DNA from: Casuarina equisetifolia
Lineage: Eukaryota; Streptophyta; Magnoliopsida; Fagales; Casuarinaceae
Direction: 5' to 3'
Assembly: GCA_028551475.1 (NCBI GenBank)
Contig: CM052356.1
Coordinates: forward strand, 17,449,884-17,513,883
DNA: 64,000 bases
Shown here: piece by piece, positions 1 to 12,500 of the stretch
Numbering within the stretch: the first letter of the stretch is position 1
Layout of the letters: every line of letters starts with the position of its first letter
The notes under the pieces: generated by a model
The model's input: the letters and a program-made list of their open reading frames with translations, nothing else
What the model was told of the DNA's origin: nothing
Databases searched by the model: none
Position numbers and translations under genes: made by a program

Positions 1-3000
1 TACGGAATGTAGACCATTCAGTCAAGCGTGCAACTTGCTCTTTATTCGGTCTTCATAACCACGACAAGTGGCCCACTCGATATTATTTTAGAAAATAACT
101 AGTTCTTGCTTTGGTTTTAATTTTCAAGCGGATAGACTTTGCCACATTTTCTCAATTTCTAAGTCTGCTAAACTTTTGACCGACTAATTATAAAGATATA
201 ATAATAATAATAATGTAATGACAAAAAAATAATAATAGTAAAAGACAATAAAGCAAGGGTGCAATGGGTCTCCACCATCTCTGTCATGGATACTGATCCG
301 AGAGCGTTATTTTCTTCTTTCCTTGATATTTTCAACTCCGTAGAGATTGCGTCGCAGCCCTGTCAGAGGTGTGTGTAAAGTCACAAATAAATACCGCTTT
401 TCTGGATTTTTTGTCCTTTTGAAATCTCAACTTTGAACCTGACCTCCTTCGGCTTTCTCATCACCAACCCCACTTCCAAATTTCCATTTCTAATTTTATC
501 TTCTTTTTTTTATCCTCCAATTAGTTATTCTTTGATATTAGATAATATCGGAAAGGACAATATTTAGATTATATTTTATAAATTTACATACATAACTCAT
601 ATTGTCTATAAAGCTTTTTTAAGTAGAGGTAGATTTAAGTCTTTTACAAAACATATCTGCATTTCTACTTCTGAAGATTGTGATAGCACAATATCTCAAC
701 ATCACCCAGCACCAACTTCTAAAGATATAAATAAAGGTGGAGGCTGATTTTTGAGTGACAAGAATCAGGATTCACACTTCCTGAACGCCTATTCCAATAT
801 GTGGAATCAAATTCAGAGTTGGAATTCCAGAGACTGGTCTGAAATATCTGCAGCATTCCCACTCGAATTCCTTCATTGCGTGGTTTTCCTCTTCTCTCAA
901 ACATCAAATGCCAAGTTGGGACACGACTCCTCAGATATTCTCATGGTCACTGAAGCCCGACAAAGCGTGAAACTTGGGTCCCAGATAGTTCTTTTCTTTC
1001 CGAGAAAAAAAAAAAAAAAAAGGCCGCATGTTTTGGTTCGTGCCAATTGGCTCTACCACTTTCCGCGAAAGTTGAAATCAAACACATGTTTAGGGTACAA
1101 TAATAGGGACCATTGAAGCTGTTCAACAAATGAGCCACATCATCTTCACAAGAAGATTGAAGTTGATGCCTTTGTGGTAAAGCTGATTGCTTTAGCGTTC
1201 ATCGCATAATCTTTCTCTGCATCATGACATGCAACAAGATTGACTTTCTAAAATCAAGTTTGATTTCTGTCTGCAAAATTCGTGGTCTCTGTATCCAGAA
1301 GTCATGATTCGAGCGTGTAACTGAACAGGCTTGCACTTCAAATCAATTGAAAAACAGGTGGAGCGTGAATTGAATGTCTTTTCATTTAATCAGAGCGGTA
1401 GTTATGAGTTCGATTGAAATGATTCATAACAGCAATGGTTACGAGAATTACTATATCATGTGATTTGGTCTCGGCTGGGAAGGGAGCCGATTTGCTTTTA
1501 ATACATTGTTTTGAACTGTAGTTCTCTGTCTTCATGAGCTCTACTAAAACTATTTAAGAGTTACAAGAACCTGATTCGAAAGCAGGCAAATGAGTGTGCA
1601 GATAAAGCTCCCGTGAGACGATGCCTAACGACTCGCAAGGTTAGATAAGATGAACTCATGGCGAAACAATTAAAAAATGGTGAAAAAACTTTACGGATGC
1701 TTCGAATTTGAAAGCCTCAGAATACCTTCCCCGGAAAAGTAAAAGCAGTGAAAACTCATGCTGAATAGAGGATTAGGTAGCAAAGGATAAGAATGTCCTA
1801 TCCTTGCGCGTCTGAATTCTTCCTTCTCTTAAAGTTAACGACCACCCAGAAAAAACAATAATAAACCGCCCGACAAACCGCAGATAAAGAAGAAAGCTTA
1901 CGAATATATACTTAAAAGAATAGCATAAACCAAGAATAAAGCATAGTGGAACTTGGGAAGGTGCTGCACGTTCTGCATGAAATCTGTGTGCATAAGAAAG
2001 AAGAGAAAAACCTAGAATTCTGTGTCAAAAAAGCGCAGCTCCTGCTCCTGAAAATTTCATTAAATATCCTTGTACTCTGATTTGTTTCTCTTTTTCTATC
2101 TTTTTCTTTTTTTTTATTAAGATGACTCTCACCGTAGGGCTGGAATTCTAATTGGAAAGAGTAAAACATAGTTCATTTCTCACAAGCATTTTGAATGGTT
2201 GAAGAGATTTTATAAGAATTTATTTATTTATTTATTTTTTATGTTAGGTAAAACTTAAGAGCGTAATTTATAAAAAGATGAGTTCTTTCATTAATATTTT
2301 AAGATTCTCAATCAAGTATAAGTTATTAGCTATAATCTTTAACATTATATAAGAGCTTGAGTTCAAATGTAATTCTCTTTTGCTCATGAACAAATTTATG
2401 CGAACACTCATCACATTTAGGTGAGAAATGTGTTAAGTCATATGTGATAAATATAAAAATTTAGATAAATAGTTTATAAAATAATTTTTTTTACTTAATT
2501 TCTTAAAATCTTAGTTGAATATGAATTATTTTCTATACTTTCTAACATAACTCTCCAAATCAAAACAATGATCACCCCCTTAGGTGGAGCATCTAAATGG
2601 TTGGTTCTCTCGTGAGACATCTATTCTGCTAGGAACCCAACATCCCCATGCATGTCCCTTTGCTTCTCCATGCATGTTCCCTTACTTCTTGCCATCAAAC
2701 GTATCTTCAGCACTCGCCCTGCCAGTCTTTCAGGACAAACGCTATCTAAGTTTTTAGATAATTAGGGTTGAAATTTCGGGCACTAGACACCGACCACACT
2801 CTTGCTGCGCTTACTATTCCTTGTCCCCCTAGAGAGGTTTGCTTATACAAGAAGGTTGGTCTTTTTCGCTTTCAGCATCCTAAACGATTACCTAAGGAAC
2901 TAGGGTGCCAAGAATAGCATGCGCTAGATATCCACTTGTGTCTAGGTTTCTTTGATGGCTTTGCGGATGTTGGACTTCTTTTTGTGTCCTTCACTAAGCA

Positions 3001-3607
3001 AGCCGCTGCCATCTCTTTGAAGACTTCGAAAATCTCCCATCTCTTTCCTACTTAAATTCCGTAGGTGCTCTTTGTAAAGTCATCGATAACACTTTCGTTG
3101 ACGGGTGCTTAGAAAATGGAGCATGGCGGCAAGCAACGTCCAAGTGTTTTCCCAGTCACCATGTCCTTCTGGAAGTCATAACCACGTAATTTCTGCACAA
3201 TCTCAAGGGCTAGGGACCACTGGTTCCCAAGAAAAGTACTGCGAGACCTTCCTGTTTGCAATAAGAGAATGCAATCGGAAACCAAAATATCAGCTAACTT
3301 GTTGGAGTCTAGTGGAATGAACTAAGATATTTCCAGCCGCCTACAAATTATTGCAAATAGGGATCTAGAACTGCTCACTCCAATTTTCTGAGTTATAACA
3401 ACCCTCGGAAGAAGTATTGTCCTTAAGGATTGCAATTTGGGTCATAGAGAAATAGAGCACAATCATCAAGACACTTCAGAGAAGGTATACATGCTGCTTG
3501 TCAAAGAGAAACAAATCGACTGTTCCGCTTTTGACAAAAAGCATTTCTAGAGAAAAAAACCCTTGCTTAATTTTGGTAGGCAAATATTCATTTGAAAGTT
3601 CTTTAGT
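1..3607. other. Intergenic, no gene recognised
   Basis: No reading frame here resembles a known protein. An ATA microsatellite lies near 198-213, a poly-A run near 1004-1020 and a TTTA repeat near 2219-2238. From about 2570 to 3600 the base composition is less AT-rich than the surroundings. That part may be an old coding or transposon relic, but translations of both strands gave nothing I could name. The open frames inside (for example 751-1116) lack codon-usage or motif support. Confidence 0.6.
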
Positions 3608-4219
3608 TGGACATGGAGATGACCAAGAAGGCCACATAAGTCCTTCGCGTTCTCTCCCTTCATGCAGTGCCGCTCAAATCTTGTTTTGCGACAAATGAGG
3701 AAATCCTAGTTTGAGTTAAATAAGAAAATCCTAATTCATGTCAAATAATGAAATCAATTGTATATAAAAGTATTATTCTCATTCTTTCTCCATTAGAATG
3801 GTAGGCTTTTGTAAATGGAGTTTCAAAATTTTCCACTAACTCTTTTTTTATAGTTTGCTTGTAATTAATAATAAAAAAGCTTTACCTATCATACAAGTTG
3901 TTGTCAATAAGCTAAGTAGATACAAAGCACTAGATTTTACATAGTATCATAGCCAATGATCTTATTGGGTTTATCATTATTATTTTATAACTTGCAAAAT
4001 AGTAGAAGGTCTTATTTTGCTTCAATTCTCATTTTTGCATCAATTTTTGCATCAGACCTATCTACATGTGAGACAAATTCAACTAACTTCTTCATTCTAT
4101 TCGCTATCTGCTCTTCTACACCAAGCAATCTTTTCACAAGCCTCTTTAAATAGGCAACTCATATTTTAAGAAATGACCTCTTCAAAAGGAGTTTTTCTTT
4201 TTTCCTTTTTAATGCTCTA

Positions 4220-4290
4220 GGGTGGCTGATGACTAAGGCCCTGAGTACACAATTGGGTCTTAGATTTCTACTGACCATAAGCTTGAGGGG
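4220..4290 (+). pseudogene. Copia RNase H tail fragment
   Basis: Read from 4223 in one frame, this stretch gives LMTKAL followed by a short leucine-rich tail. That is the form seen at the extreme C-terminus of copia polyproteins, just before the polypurine tract and 3' LTR. Its position fits exactly: the LTR start TGTTGAGAG follows at 4292. It is the only recognisable coding remnant of the element at 3608-4752. Confidence 0.6.
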
Positions 4291-4291
4291 C

Positions 4292-4752
4292 TGTTGAGAG
4301 TTGTAGTATGAGGTAGAGACTTGGCAATCCTATATTAGATATCATCTCTTACTCAAGTTTGGTGTCCTTAACTTTTACAAGCCACTTGCTTCGTTGGGGC
4401 GGGGGGGGGGGGGGGTGGTGTTTGGGTGGTGGTGGTGTGTTATTGTGATATGGATATGACAAAGAGGGCCACATAAGCCCTTCACATCCTCTCCCTTCCT
4501 GCAGTGCCACTCGAGTCTTGATATAAGGTAAATAAGAATATCCTAGCCTAAGACAAATAAGTGAATCAATTATATATAAATGTATTATCTTTATTCTCCC
4601 TTCTTTAAAACAATATTTTTCTGTATATGTAGTTTCAAAATGTTTCAAAAATTCTCTTGTATAGTTTGCTTGTGATTAATAATGAACAAACTTTATCTAT
4701 TGCACAATTTATTCTTTTGTAAGCCGGCAAATTCAGGGCATCGGATTTTACA
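4292..4752 (+). repeat. 3' LTR of the deleted copia element
   Basis: It starts TGTTGAGAG and ends in ACA. It contains a 15-base G run (4401-4415) and GGT repeats up to about 4435, absent from the partner LTR, so the G-rich stretch expanded after insertion. A TATATAAA-like box near 4570 probably marks the LTR promoter. Confidence 0.7.
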
Positions 4753-4917
4753 TTCTTGAAATAGAATTCGAACTTCTATTCTTTGCTTTCCAAACGTCAA
4801 TCTTAAATGATGAAGATACTGTCATTATCTACACCCCTTCCAGTTACTCGGGAGATAAACCAGAGCCACAAAGTTAAAAAGTTGTAGTTAATTTGTCTTG
4901 AACATACTGATAAAATG

Positions 4918-4973
4918 GATCTGGAGAACCCGTCTGGAAGAGTCAGATCTGGAGAACCCCTATGGAAGAGTCA
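4918..4973 (+). repeat. 28-bp tandem duplication
   Basis: Two adjacent 28-base units, 4918-4945 and 4946-4973, both beginning GATCTGGAGAACCC and ending GGAAGAGTCA, differ at two positions. This is a simple local duplication with no evident function. Confidence 0.9.
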
Positions 4974-6360
4974 GTGGTTGCAGACGGATGACAGATGGCT
5001 GCTTTCCCTTGGCTTGAGATTACAGACTGAATATGTGCTCCAAAAACTTAGAGAAGAAAAAGGAAAGCAATGCATGTATTACACCTTGTGACAGGTGTCG
5101 TTTGTTTATTCTAGTTCTTTATTAAAGGCGTGTTCAACGTAATATGTGGCGTTGTTATGCAGAGTCAAAGGTCACATTTCTTGGAATACTCATGGTCTTT
5201 TTTTTTTTTCGTTTTTTTCCTCATGTTTCATGCTTTTAACAGGAACATTTTGGCTCCACATCTGTCAAACTTTTTGTGAGACCACAGTAGAACAAACAAA
5301 GCTTGAAGATGAGAGTAAAGAAAGAAAGGAAAAGATTGGCAAGCAACCACAGCCCTCTTTTTGACAAATCAAGACAAGCGAGCAAGTTCAGCAATCTATA
5401 CAAAGATTAATAAGGATCTTTGGTGGGAATTAAACCGAAATTAGGTCTTACCTTTTGGAAGTTTCAACGTCTATGTTACAATATTAAAACCTCTAAAGAC
5501 TCTTTCCGACAAATATGTGAGGACATCACTGGAAACAATGAACTTAACATTGCTAAACCCGAGAAAATGAGATTCATACCTATATTTATGTTTCCGGTAT
5601 CCGTACTGCTTAGTAAATTCCCTAGTTTACGGAGTCAATAAATAAATAATAAAATTTCATTTATCCCGTACACCTCACTTGCACAAAAGACACGGCAACC
5701 TCTTGTTTATCCAATTCTTTACGAGTCAGTCTTATCTTGTTTTCAACACCATCTATCCTCTACAAGAATATTAATAAGCAATGGTCTAAGCAAAATCAGA
5801 ACTTTGTTTGTTGCCCAGTCGTGGCTCCAACAAACCTATTAATTTAAACGTTGGAAAGGGAAAAGGGTTCTTACTTCTTTTCGTCTTAAAATATTTCGAA
5901 CCCAATTTATAATATAAGTTTAAATTTTTTTTTAATTAGAAAACGTTTTCAACCATAAAAAAAATTGGTTGCTTCCAATCGCAGATTTGATTTGAATAAC
6001 ATCAAGGTTCTCTGGTCAGCTAGATTGGTAGTTCGGTTGAAGTTATTAAAAAAAACATAAGTGAAAAATAAACATAAAATTAGTCTAAACTTCAAAACAA
6101 CAAGTTGGTAATATTGAAATTGAGATTTGAAACATAAAATTCAATTCTTTGATTTAGAGAAAAGTAGCTGAAATGAGGTGGAATTTGTCGACCCTAAACT
6201 TTGTAGATCTCCGCCGAATAATGTTATGGAGGAAACTGGGCACGTTTTGTGAGTGCAGCAGCGCGTTGGGGACTAGGGTACGGTTCCTTGGAGGAGATGT
6301 CGGGTGGCCTAAAGGTAGGGTCCACTCTAATGGTGATCTTGGTAGCCGAATGTATCCGTC

Positions 6361-6654
6361 CACGTGTGAGTTTTCCGGTTGACCAACGTCCACGTTGACA
6401 AGTACGTTAACTAGTGTCTCTTACGTATATACGTAGGGTCATTATCGGATTAATCAACGCCCACCAACCCCACAGAATCATAGATAATTACCGTTTTACC
6501 GAAGGCTCAGCTGAAGCTGGACAGGACCGGCCTGACCCAGTAAAGCTAGTTTTTTGACCGTAGCGCGAGAACCTACCCCAGTTAGCTGGTCCGTGGGTTC
6601 CCGAGAAAAATATCGTGGCATTGTCAGAACCGAGAAAAGAGACGTGCTTTGACC
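6361..6654 (+). promoter_or_regulatory. Cluster of W-box cores with a G-box
   Basis: CACGTG (G-box/ABRE core) is at 6361-6366. TTGACC, the W-box core bound by WRKY factors, occurs at 6379-6384, 6554-6559 and 6649-6654, and TTGACA at 6395-6400. They lie 1.0-1.3 kb upstream of the ERF start codon. Such sites fit a wound-, pathogen- or ABA-responsive gene, the known behaviour of the ABR1/ERF group. The cores are short and could occur by chance; function is inferred. Confidence 0.35.
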
Positions 6655-7285
6655 GTACAGGGCCAATGAAAGGGAAAAGAAGTGGAGAGGGACATGAATT
6701 TGCTTTGCTCCAGAAGCACCCGGCCTTAAGTTTTGATTCTTAGATTAGTTGGTATCACTCTTTCAGCAACGCGATAAAATTGTTTTCAATCATTGACACT
6801 CATTGCAATGTTTTTCATTGCGTACAAGTTCAGCTTCGATAAAGCTCACTTGGACCTGTTGAGGATCCATGAAAATGTCATTTTTGTATTTCTTAAACAT
6901 TTTCCACTATGTAATGGCATGGGTAGAGTCACCGCATAAGTCTTCGGTGAGCTTTTGAAGTTTCCATATCCATCAAAATGCCTGATTGAAACTACGGTCC
7001 CACACTAGAGTTGCCTAGATAATGTAGACATTGTAATAAACAGAGCTTTGTGTAGAGTTTGGCGTTTACCCGTCTACAGTCAGAGTGAAAACCCAGTAAT
7101 GCCCCCACCTTCGCGCTCCAATTCCCCGACTCCATTTCCTAATTATGGACCAATCATTACATTAATCCCAGCTCTATCAACTTCCCCTTCCCCATAATTA
7201 CAGCATGTCGGCGAGGAAACCAATTCAAAGATGAACTCTTTCTTTCTCAAAAAGAAAACCGACAATTCTACTCAAGCCTGCAAGG

Positions 7286-7291
7286 GCCGCC
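7286..7291 (+). promoter_or_regulatory. GCC-box core
   Basis: GCCGCC, the core target of ERF proteins, lies about 365 bp upstream of the ERF start codon. It could allow autoregulation or control by related ERFs. Single six-base match, so weak. Confidence 0.25.
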
Positions 7292-7552
7292 GTTAATTGC
7301 TTCCACATAAGACACCCCACCTTCCATAGAAATCAGTCAAAAGCTCCGTGTGAACACGCTTGGATGGTCGGAATCCGTAGTGTCTTTTGTTTTTGGCATC
7401 TCAGAGTTTTAAAAGAAAGGTGCAGCAGAAACAAAAACCAAAGGCAATAAACCATAATTATCACAAGGGGCTCTGCATGGCGGTGGAGGTGTGCGGCGAC
7501 ACAGCAACACTATTTTAATGGCGGCTCCTCGTGTTTGAATTCCCTATCACCT

Positions 7553-7558
7553 TATATA
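7553..7558 (+). promoter_or_regulatory. TATA box of the ERF gene
   Basis: TATATA lies 95 bp upstream of the ATG at 7653. A start of transcription about 30 bp further on would give a 5' leader of roughly 65-70 bases. This places the in-frame TTG at 7569 outside or at the very edge of the mRNA and supports 7653 as the start codon. Confidence 0.55.
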
Positions 7559-7652
7559 CCGTTGATTTTTGTTGCCACCACGAAAAGGTTTCACAATTTG
7601 TCAAATACCATCCCCGAGTCAGTCTTGCTTTCTCTTTTGCCCCGGAGATTAC

Positions 7653-9527
7653 ATGTGCTTGCTAAAGGTGGCGAACCAGGGGGGCTCAGGTGACTATGTC
7701 AGGTTTACGGCTCCAGACCCTGGCGACGGCGGTGATGACTTGGAGAGATTTGGTCAAGAAGGGCCGTCGGAAGTCTCACGGACAGAAGAAACGTACCAGC
7801 CAATACAGCTAGAGGCTGTGAGGGCGCGGGAGCAGATGTTTTTGGATTTCAACAGGAACAGAGAGACGACCACCATGATCTCGGCTCTAAGCCACGTGGC
7901 GTCAGGCCAGACATCTGGTTTATGGGGGCAAGGAACCGTCATGAGCGGTGCTGCTACGTCGAGCTTTGGAGGCCTTTATACCTCTCCTTCCCCACCTTTG
8001 TCGGCTTACTCTTCTAGTTCCGGCCCTGGCTTCGCCCCTGCTTCTGGCTCTAGCTCCTGGGCTGGACAAAAAAGAGGGCGTGATGAAGAGGGTGTTACTC
8101 AGCTGATTGAGTCTATTCCAAGGAGTTATAGAGGAGCTGCTTCTGATTTCAGATTGTCACAAGGAGACTCGACATCTGGTGCAACTGGTTAGTATGAATC
8201 AAAGCTACTCCTTATTCCATCTCATTCATTTTCTGTACCATTCCTTTCTTACAGATGGTGGTTGCTATTCAACAACGTTTTAAGTTTCACCTAGTTATTC
8301 ATCTAATATCAACTTCTTTCAATAACTTCAGTTACCTGAGAGAATAATCCTTTGCAAGGAAAAGAAGAAAATAATTGAATCCTTAAAAAGCAAAGGATTA
8401 TTCTCTGTATTTCCTATTTCCCCTTTTCCCTTCATTCATTTTGTCTCCTAATACCATCAACGTTTTGTAGATGGAATCGTTTAATTCTTTAGTTCCAGAA
8501 GGGGTGTAAGATATCTCATATTGCATGTATTGTACAGTTTATTATCAACTTATTTATTAGCCGTGATCGTTATTTTTCACTCTCTAGAATTAGCAAATGC
8601 AACAGTGATCACCATCTGAATTTGGTATCGGAACTCCATTTACTTGGTGATGCTGTTATGGCAGATTTTATCCTGCTTGTCATAATATTATTTTCGACAT
8701 CCATGAAAGACGTATACAACTTTTGTCTACGTTTTTTTTTGGCAGTAACGGAAGAAACTACAAATAATTTTGCCACCGCCACCACCGTTCCGGCAACACC
8801 ATCAAGCGAAAATGTGTCCTTTGAAGAAACCGGGGAAAGACGGAGAAGATACAGAGGAGTGAGGCAGAGACCATGGGGTAAGTGGGCAGCCGAGATACGC
8901 GACCCACACAAGGCCGCGAGGGTCTGGCTCGGCACATTCGACACCGCCGAGGCCGCAGCCAGAGCCTACGACGAAGCCGCCTTGAGATTTAGAGGTAACA
9001 GAGCCAAGCTTAACTTCCCGGAAAATGTCAGACTAGGACCACCTCAACGAAATCTCTCCGCGGGGGCCTCGTCAACGTTATCCATTTCAGATTCTCGGGC
9101 AACTCATTTGCCGTCGACGCCTACACCGCAGCCGTTGCAGCCACAGTTCTTTCAGCCTCAACCCTTTCAGAGTTCATCCGACATTCTCAGAGACTACTTG
9201 GAGTACTCCCAGTTGCTCCAGAGTTCTGGAGAGTTTCATCCTGGGCAGCAACCCTCAAGTTTGGTGGAGCAGATGTTCTATAGATCGCAGTTGGCTTCTG
9301 TACAACCAACGTTATTGTCATCGTCGTCTTTTGCTTCTTCATCTTCTTCAATCGAACCTTCTGGTTCTTCATCATCTTTCCCATTACCTCTGTTTTCTGA
9401 TCAGCAGTTGGGCTATCTTCGACCACCAGGGAATCAGAATCAGGGTGGCGGTGCCAGTGGTGGTTCAGATTTTCCAGCGGTTCCATCGTGGTCGGATTCC
9501 AGCCGCTATCCTAGCTCTTCCAGTTAA
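7653..9527 (+). CDS. AP2/ERF transcription factor, ABR1-like (two exons)
   Basis: A nuclear DNA-binding protein that recognises GCC-box-type promoter elements. The gene has exon 1 at 7653-8187, an intron at 8188-8745 (donor GTTAGT; acceptor a T-rich tract then GGCAG) and exon 2 at 8746-9527. The split valine codon joins in frame and gives 438 residues. The start MCLLKVANQ is the conserved N-terminus of the ABR1 (group X / B-4) ERFs. Other landmarks are an [10 protein letters not shown] block near residues 76-85, a basic GQKRGRDEE nuclear-localisation patch near 138-146, and one AP2 domain at about 213-272 ([18 protein letters not shown], later [14 protein letters not shown] and [12 protein letters not shown]). 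The Ala14/Asp19 pair of the domain marks ERF rather than DREB. The C-terminus is rich in Ser, Gln and Pro, as usual for activation regions. ABR1-type ERFs act in ABA, wound and pathogen responses; that role here is by homology. No damage is seen. Confidence 0.93.
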
Positions 9528-12500
9528 ATTTCATCACATAAAATTTTTTTTCCAAAGCAATTAAATTATTTTCTTACTTTAAGATTTTAATGTACTTTGC
9601 ATTAGAACGTTGTTTTTGGGTTTAATTATTATTTTTTTCTTATAACTGTTGTAAAGCAAAGGGGAGGAAAAATAACACCAAGTTAGTGAAAAAAGACAAA
9701 AAAGCATTGAGGAATTCGGGGGCCGTTTGTTCTGAAAAATGGATTTGATGTTTACGGTTCTCCGTCATCGAACGAAGTATGTAGAACAGTAGCTTTGCTG
9801 AAGCTGTCTGAAATCAGCTTACGGTCCCAGATTAACTAAAGAGGATATACTTTTTTATTTAAAGCTTTGTGGTGCTGAACTGTCGTTGATGTTTATCTAT
9901 TTTCTTGACTAATATTATCTTCGTTGTGTTAATCTTCGTATGAATCTGATTACATGGATGGTAGTGAACGTAGAATACTCTGTGAAAGGGAAAGGACGTG
10001 CGTATGCATTTTGTGTTAGTGGGGCTGCAAATTGTGCTCGACCTGTCCCATCCACAGATTTTGATTAGACATAAAACCAATATTTCACTTGTGATTAAGG
10101 GGGCCCAAGTAAAAGTATGGATATTGCCCCAAGTAAAAGTATGTTAATATCCAAAGGCCGATTTTTATGCAAGTTGAATTTTTTGTGGCTCGCATCAGAA
10201 AGTTATCTTTAACAGTGGTCACAAATTGTGGCTCGTTTATTTCAAGTTGAAGACAGTCTTTATTGGTTCGTTACTTTGGCTATGCCAGTCATTAGGAAAG
10301 AATGTCCATTTTATCTTCTTTAAGAAGTTGGATTTGGTCATAGACCAGAAGAATTGTAGTAAAGCTACTGCAACTAGCTTGGTCCTTTTCTGCTGCGTGG
10401 GGGTGGATTTTCCGCGGATGACGGGGGCACTTGTATACTGTTTTTAGCTTAGATAAACATTACGAGTCAATGCAATACTGGAAAATTCACCGGAAGCGTA
10501 GAAACATTGTTAGTTTCACAATGTTCGTTGCTGTTATCGGTTGTGTTTAATGGACATTTTGTTGTAAGCAGACGTTTCCACACACAAAAAGCGTGGAAAA
10601 CCTTTTTGTTTCCGGACTACCTTGTTGTTTCGAGCGAGCATCCTCACTATTCTGATTGGAATCCTTGTCGTGGCCCTCAGTACCTAAAAATAAGATAATA
10701 CCGGTCCGTGGGTCACTATGGATTAGCTTTGAGCCATATCTTTAACGTTGTTCTTCCAACACAATACAAATAAAATGCATTAATTTAATGTAAGTTCCAC
10801 CCAGATGACGACGATTGGATCGGTCCAAATACGTCAACTCTGAAACTTCTTTAATGGCCAAAAAAGGAGTTAGAAAAACGTATCAACAACTATTTGATTC
10901 CTGGAATGATCGAGTAGAGCATTAAAATAATAGTCAAATTTCTAAGGGTTATGAGTTGCTTGAGAATGAAGTTTACGTCTCAAGCAAGCTTCCTATGTCG
11001 CTTTCGGAATGTCTTTACCAAAAGAGGGTAGGAAACCCTGTCCGTTTTGTTCAGTGAGATCATGTTGGCAGGGGGGCACACGTGACGGAGAACCCTGATT
11101 TGCAAGTGGGCCCCTCCTGCCACGTGTGGAACTGAAGAAATGGGAGATGACGCAAGGCAGTATTTAATACAATATTGAGGAACGAGGGGAGCGTCGACAT
11201 CGAGACAGCATCGTTAGATACGTGTCGGTCTTGGTGACCATGAGTTGGCAACGTAAGATAACAACGGACACGTGCTCTAATGGGTTTCCCTTGCTTTAAT
11301 GCGTAAATGTGTCACAGAGCTTGGGCGTTGGGAGAGCGATTGGGTTGCTTACCTACCATTTCGGGGGAAGCAAAAAAGTTGAGACGGACTTTACTAATTG
11401 CTCTAAGTGTCCTTTGATGGGAGCACACGGACTTGTTCGAATTCTTCCACAACCCTGTTTGGCGTCAACGTTTAGATGGATGCACCAGTCAATGCTTCTT
11501 TCAATTGGATAAAAGGGACTCGAACTAGAAAAAGAATGATTAGTAATTAGTATTTAGTAATTACTAATTTGATAAGTTTAGATAATTTCTTTTCCTTTTC
11601 TATGAGCCCTTTTGCCCAAAAAAAGGAAAAAAAAAAAAAGATAAGCGTTTCACGTGATAGCCAAGTCTATTTTCCGCTTGATTTCAACCTAATTTTAAAA
11701 ATAGTTTTCTACGTAAAATAATCCAGTTTGGACTACAAAAGAAATATTAGATAAAAAATGATGTATTAAAGATGATAATACTTATAATATGTTTTATAAT
11801 TTAAAAAATTTATTTTCTACGATCTTTTATTTTCTTCAGTCTTTCTAGATCAGGATGGGTTGTTGTTGGTGCATCTGTCAGTTGCAGATTCGTGATCAGA
11901 ATGGCTGAGCCGAAATGTCTGTTTGCGATTCAAGTGAACAGAGAAAGCAACAATTTCTGGGATAATTCCACTCATTTTCCCAGACGATGTCATCTCAGAC
12001 AATGTAGTTGTGTTCAAAGGATCGTGGGATTGCTTTGTTCAGGACAATGGCCTTCCTTAATGTTGAACATCAAAGGTGGGACAAATTAGAGAACATTTTT
12101 CATTGGATCCGCGAAACGACTCAAACCAAACTATGCTTGGTAGAGAAGACTGGTCCACTTCACTCCCAATTGAGCCTAAACCTGCCCTACATACTCTTAG
12201 CTATGACTATGAAGGGTGGTCCTTTTCATCCAGGGATGAATTCAAACCAATTTACTTTTTCGTGTCATTATTGTTGAATATTGACTCAGTTATTTTGTCA
12301 AATTTTTCTTATTATATTTCAGGAACATGATTAATTGAGAGTTATCACGATTTGAAGATTTCAGGTACAGTTGTCAAATGCATGCCTAACATGCATTTGG
12401 GAGAGCGTTGGGTCATCAGGAACAATTGTCAAACAATGGATTATCGCTAGACAACATAAACTACAATATTTGGCAATAATTTATGTTTCGTATACCTTAT

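Larger units (their letters stand above)
3608..4752 (+). mobile_element. Copia-type LTR element, mostly deleted
   Basis: Two direct repeats (about 3608-3941 and 4447-4752) share the same order of landmarks: a block near GGCCACATAAG, a TATATAAA-like promoter and an end in GATTTTACA. The first is followed at once by a primer-binding-like site (3942-3954, close to TGGTATCAGAGCC, the initiator tRNA-Met type). Before the second LTR is a purine-rich stretch and TGTTGAGAG at 4292, a normal LTR start, so the full 3' LTR is 4292-4752. The 5' LTR lacks the matching first 150 bp. Only about 350 bp remain between the primer site and 4291, so gag and nearly all of pol are gone. It is an internal-deletion derivative or a TRIM-like element. 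Confidence 0.75.
4753..7552. other. Upstream region of the ERF gene
   Basis: No coding frame is convincing here. The stretch 6170-7550 has a more balanced base composition than the transposon areas and holds several plant cis-element cores, listed separately. The overlapping frames at 6154-6393 and 6173-6382 on opposite strands are chance open frames without motifs. Confidence 0.5.

Noticed and set aside
751..1116. 121-codon plus-strand frame
   Set aside because: No ATG at its start, it includes a poly-A-derived lysine run, it overlaps antisense frames, and no family resemblance was seen.
4349..4648. 99-codon minus-strand frame with a proline run
   Set aside because: It is antisense to the copia LTR and the prolines come from the G/GGT-rich stretch.
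7569..7652. Upstream extension of the ERF protein from a TTG codon
   Set aside because: It is in frame but starts with TTG, lies within 16 bases of the TATA box, and the family N-terminus MCLLKVANQ starts at the ATG at 7653.
8622..8745. Reading the second ERF exon as a separate gene from 8622
   Set aside because: This stretch is intron: there is no ATG start in keeping with the family, and the donor GTTAGT at 8188 and acceptor GGCAG at 8741-8745 join in frame to give the known protein layout.
9187..9486. 99-codon minus-strand frame
   Set aside because: Antisense shadow of the serine-rich ERF C-terminus.
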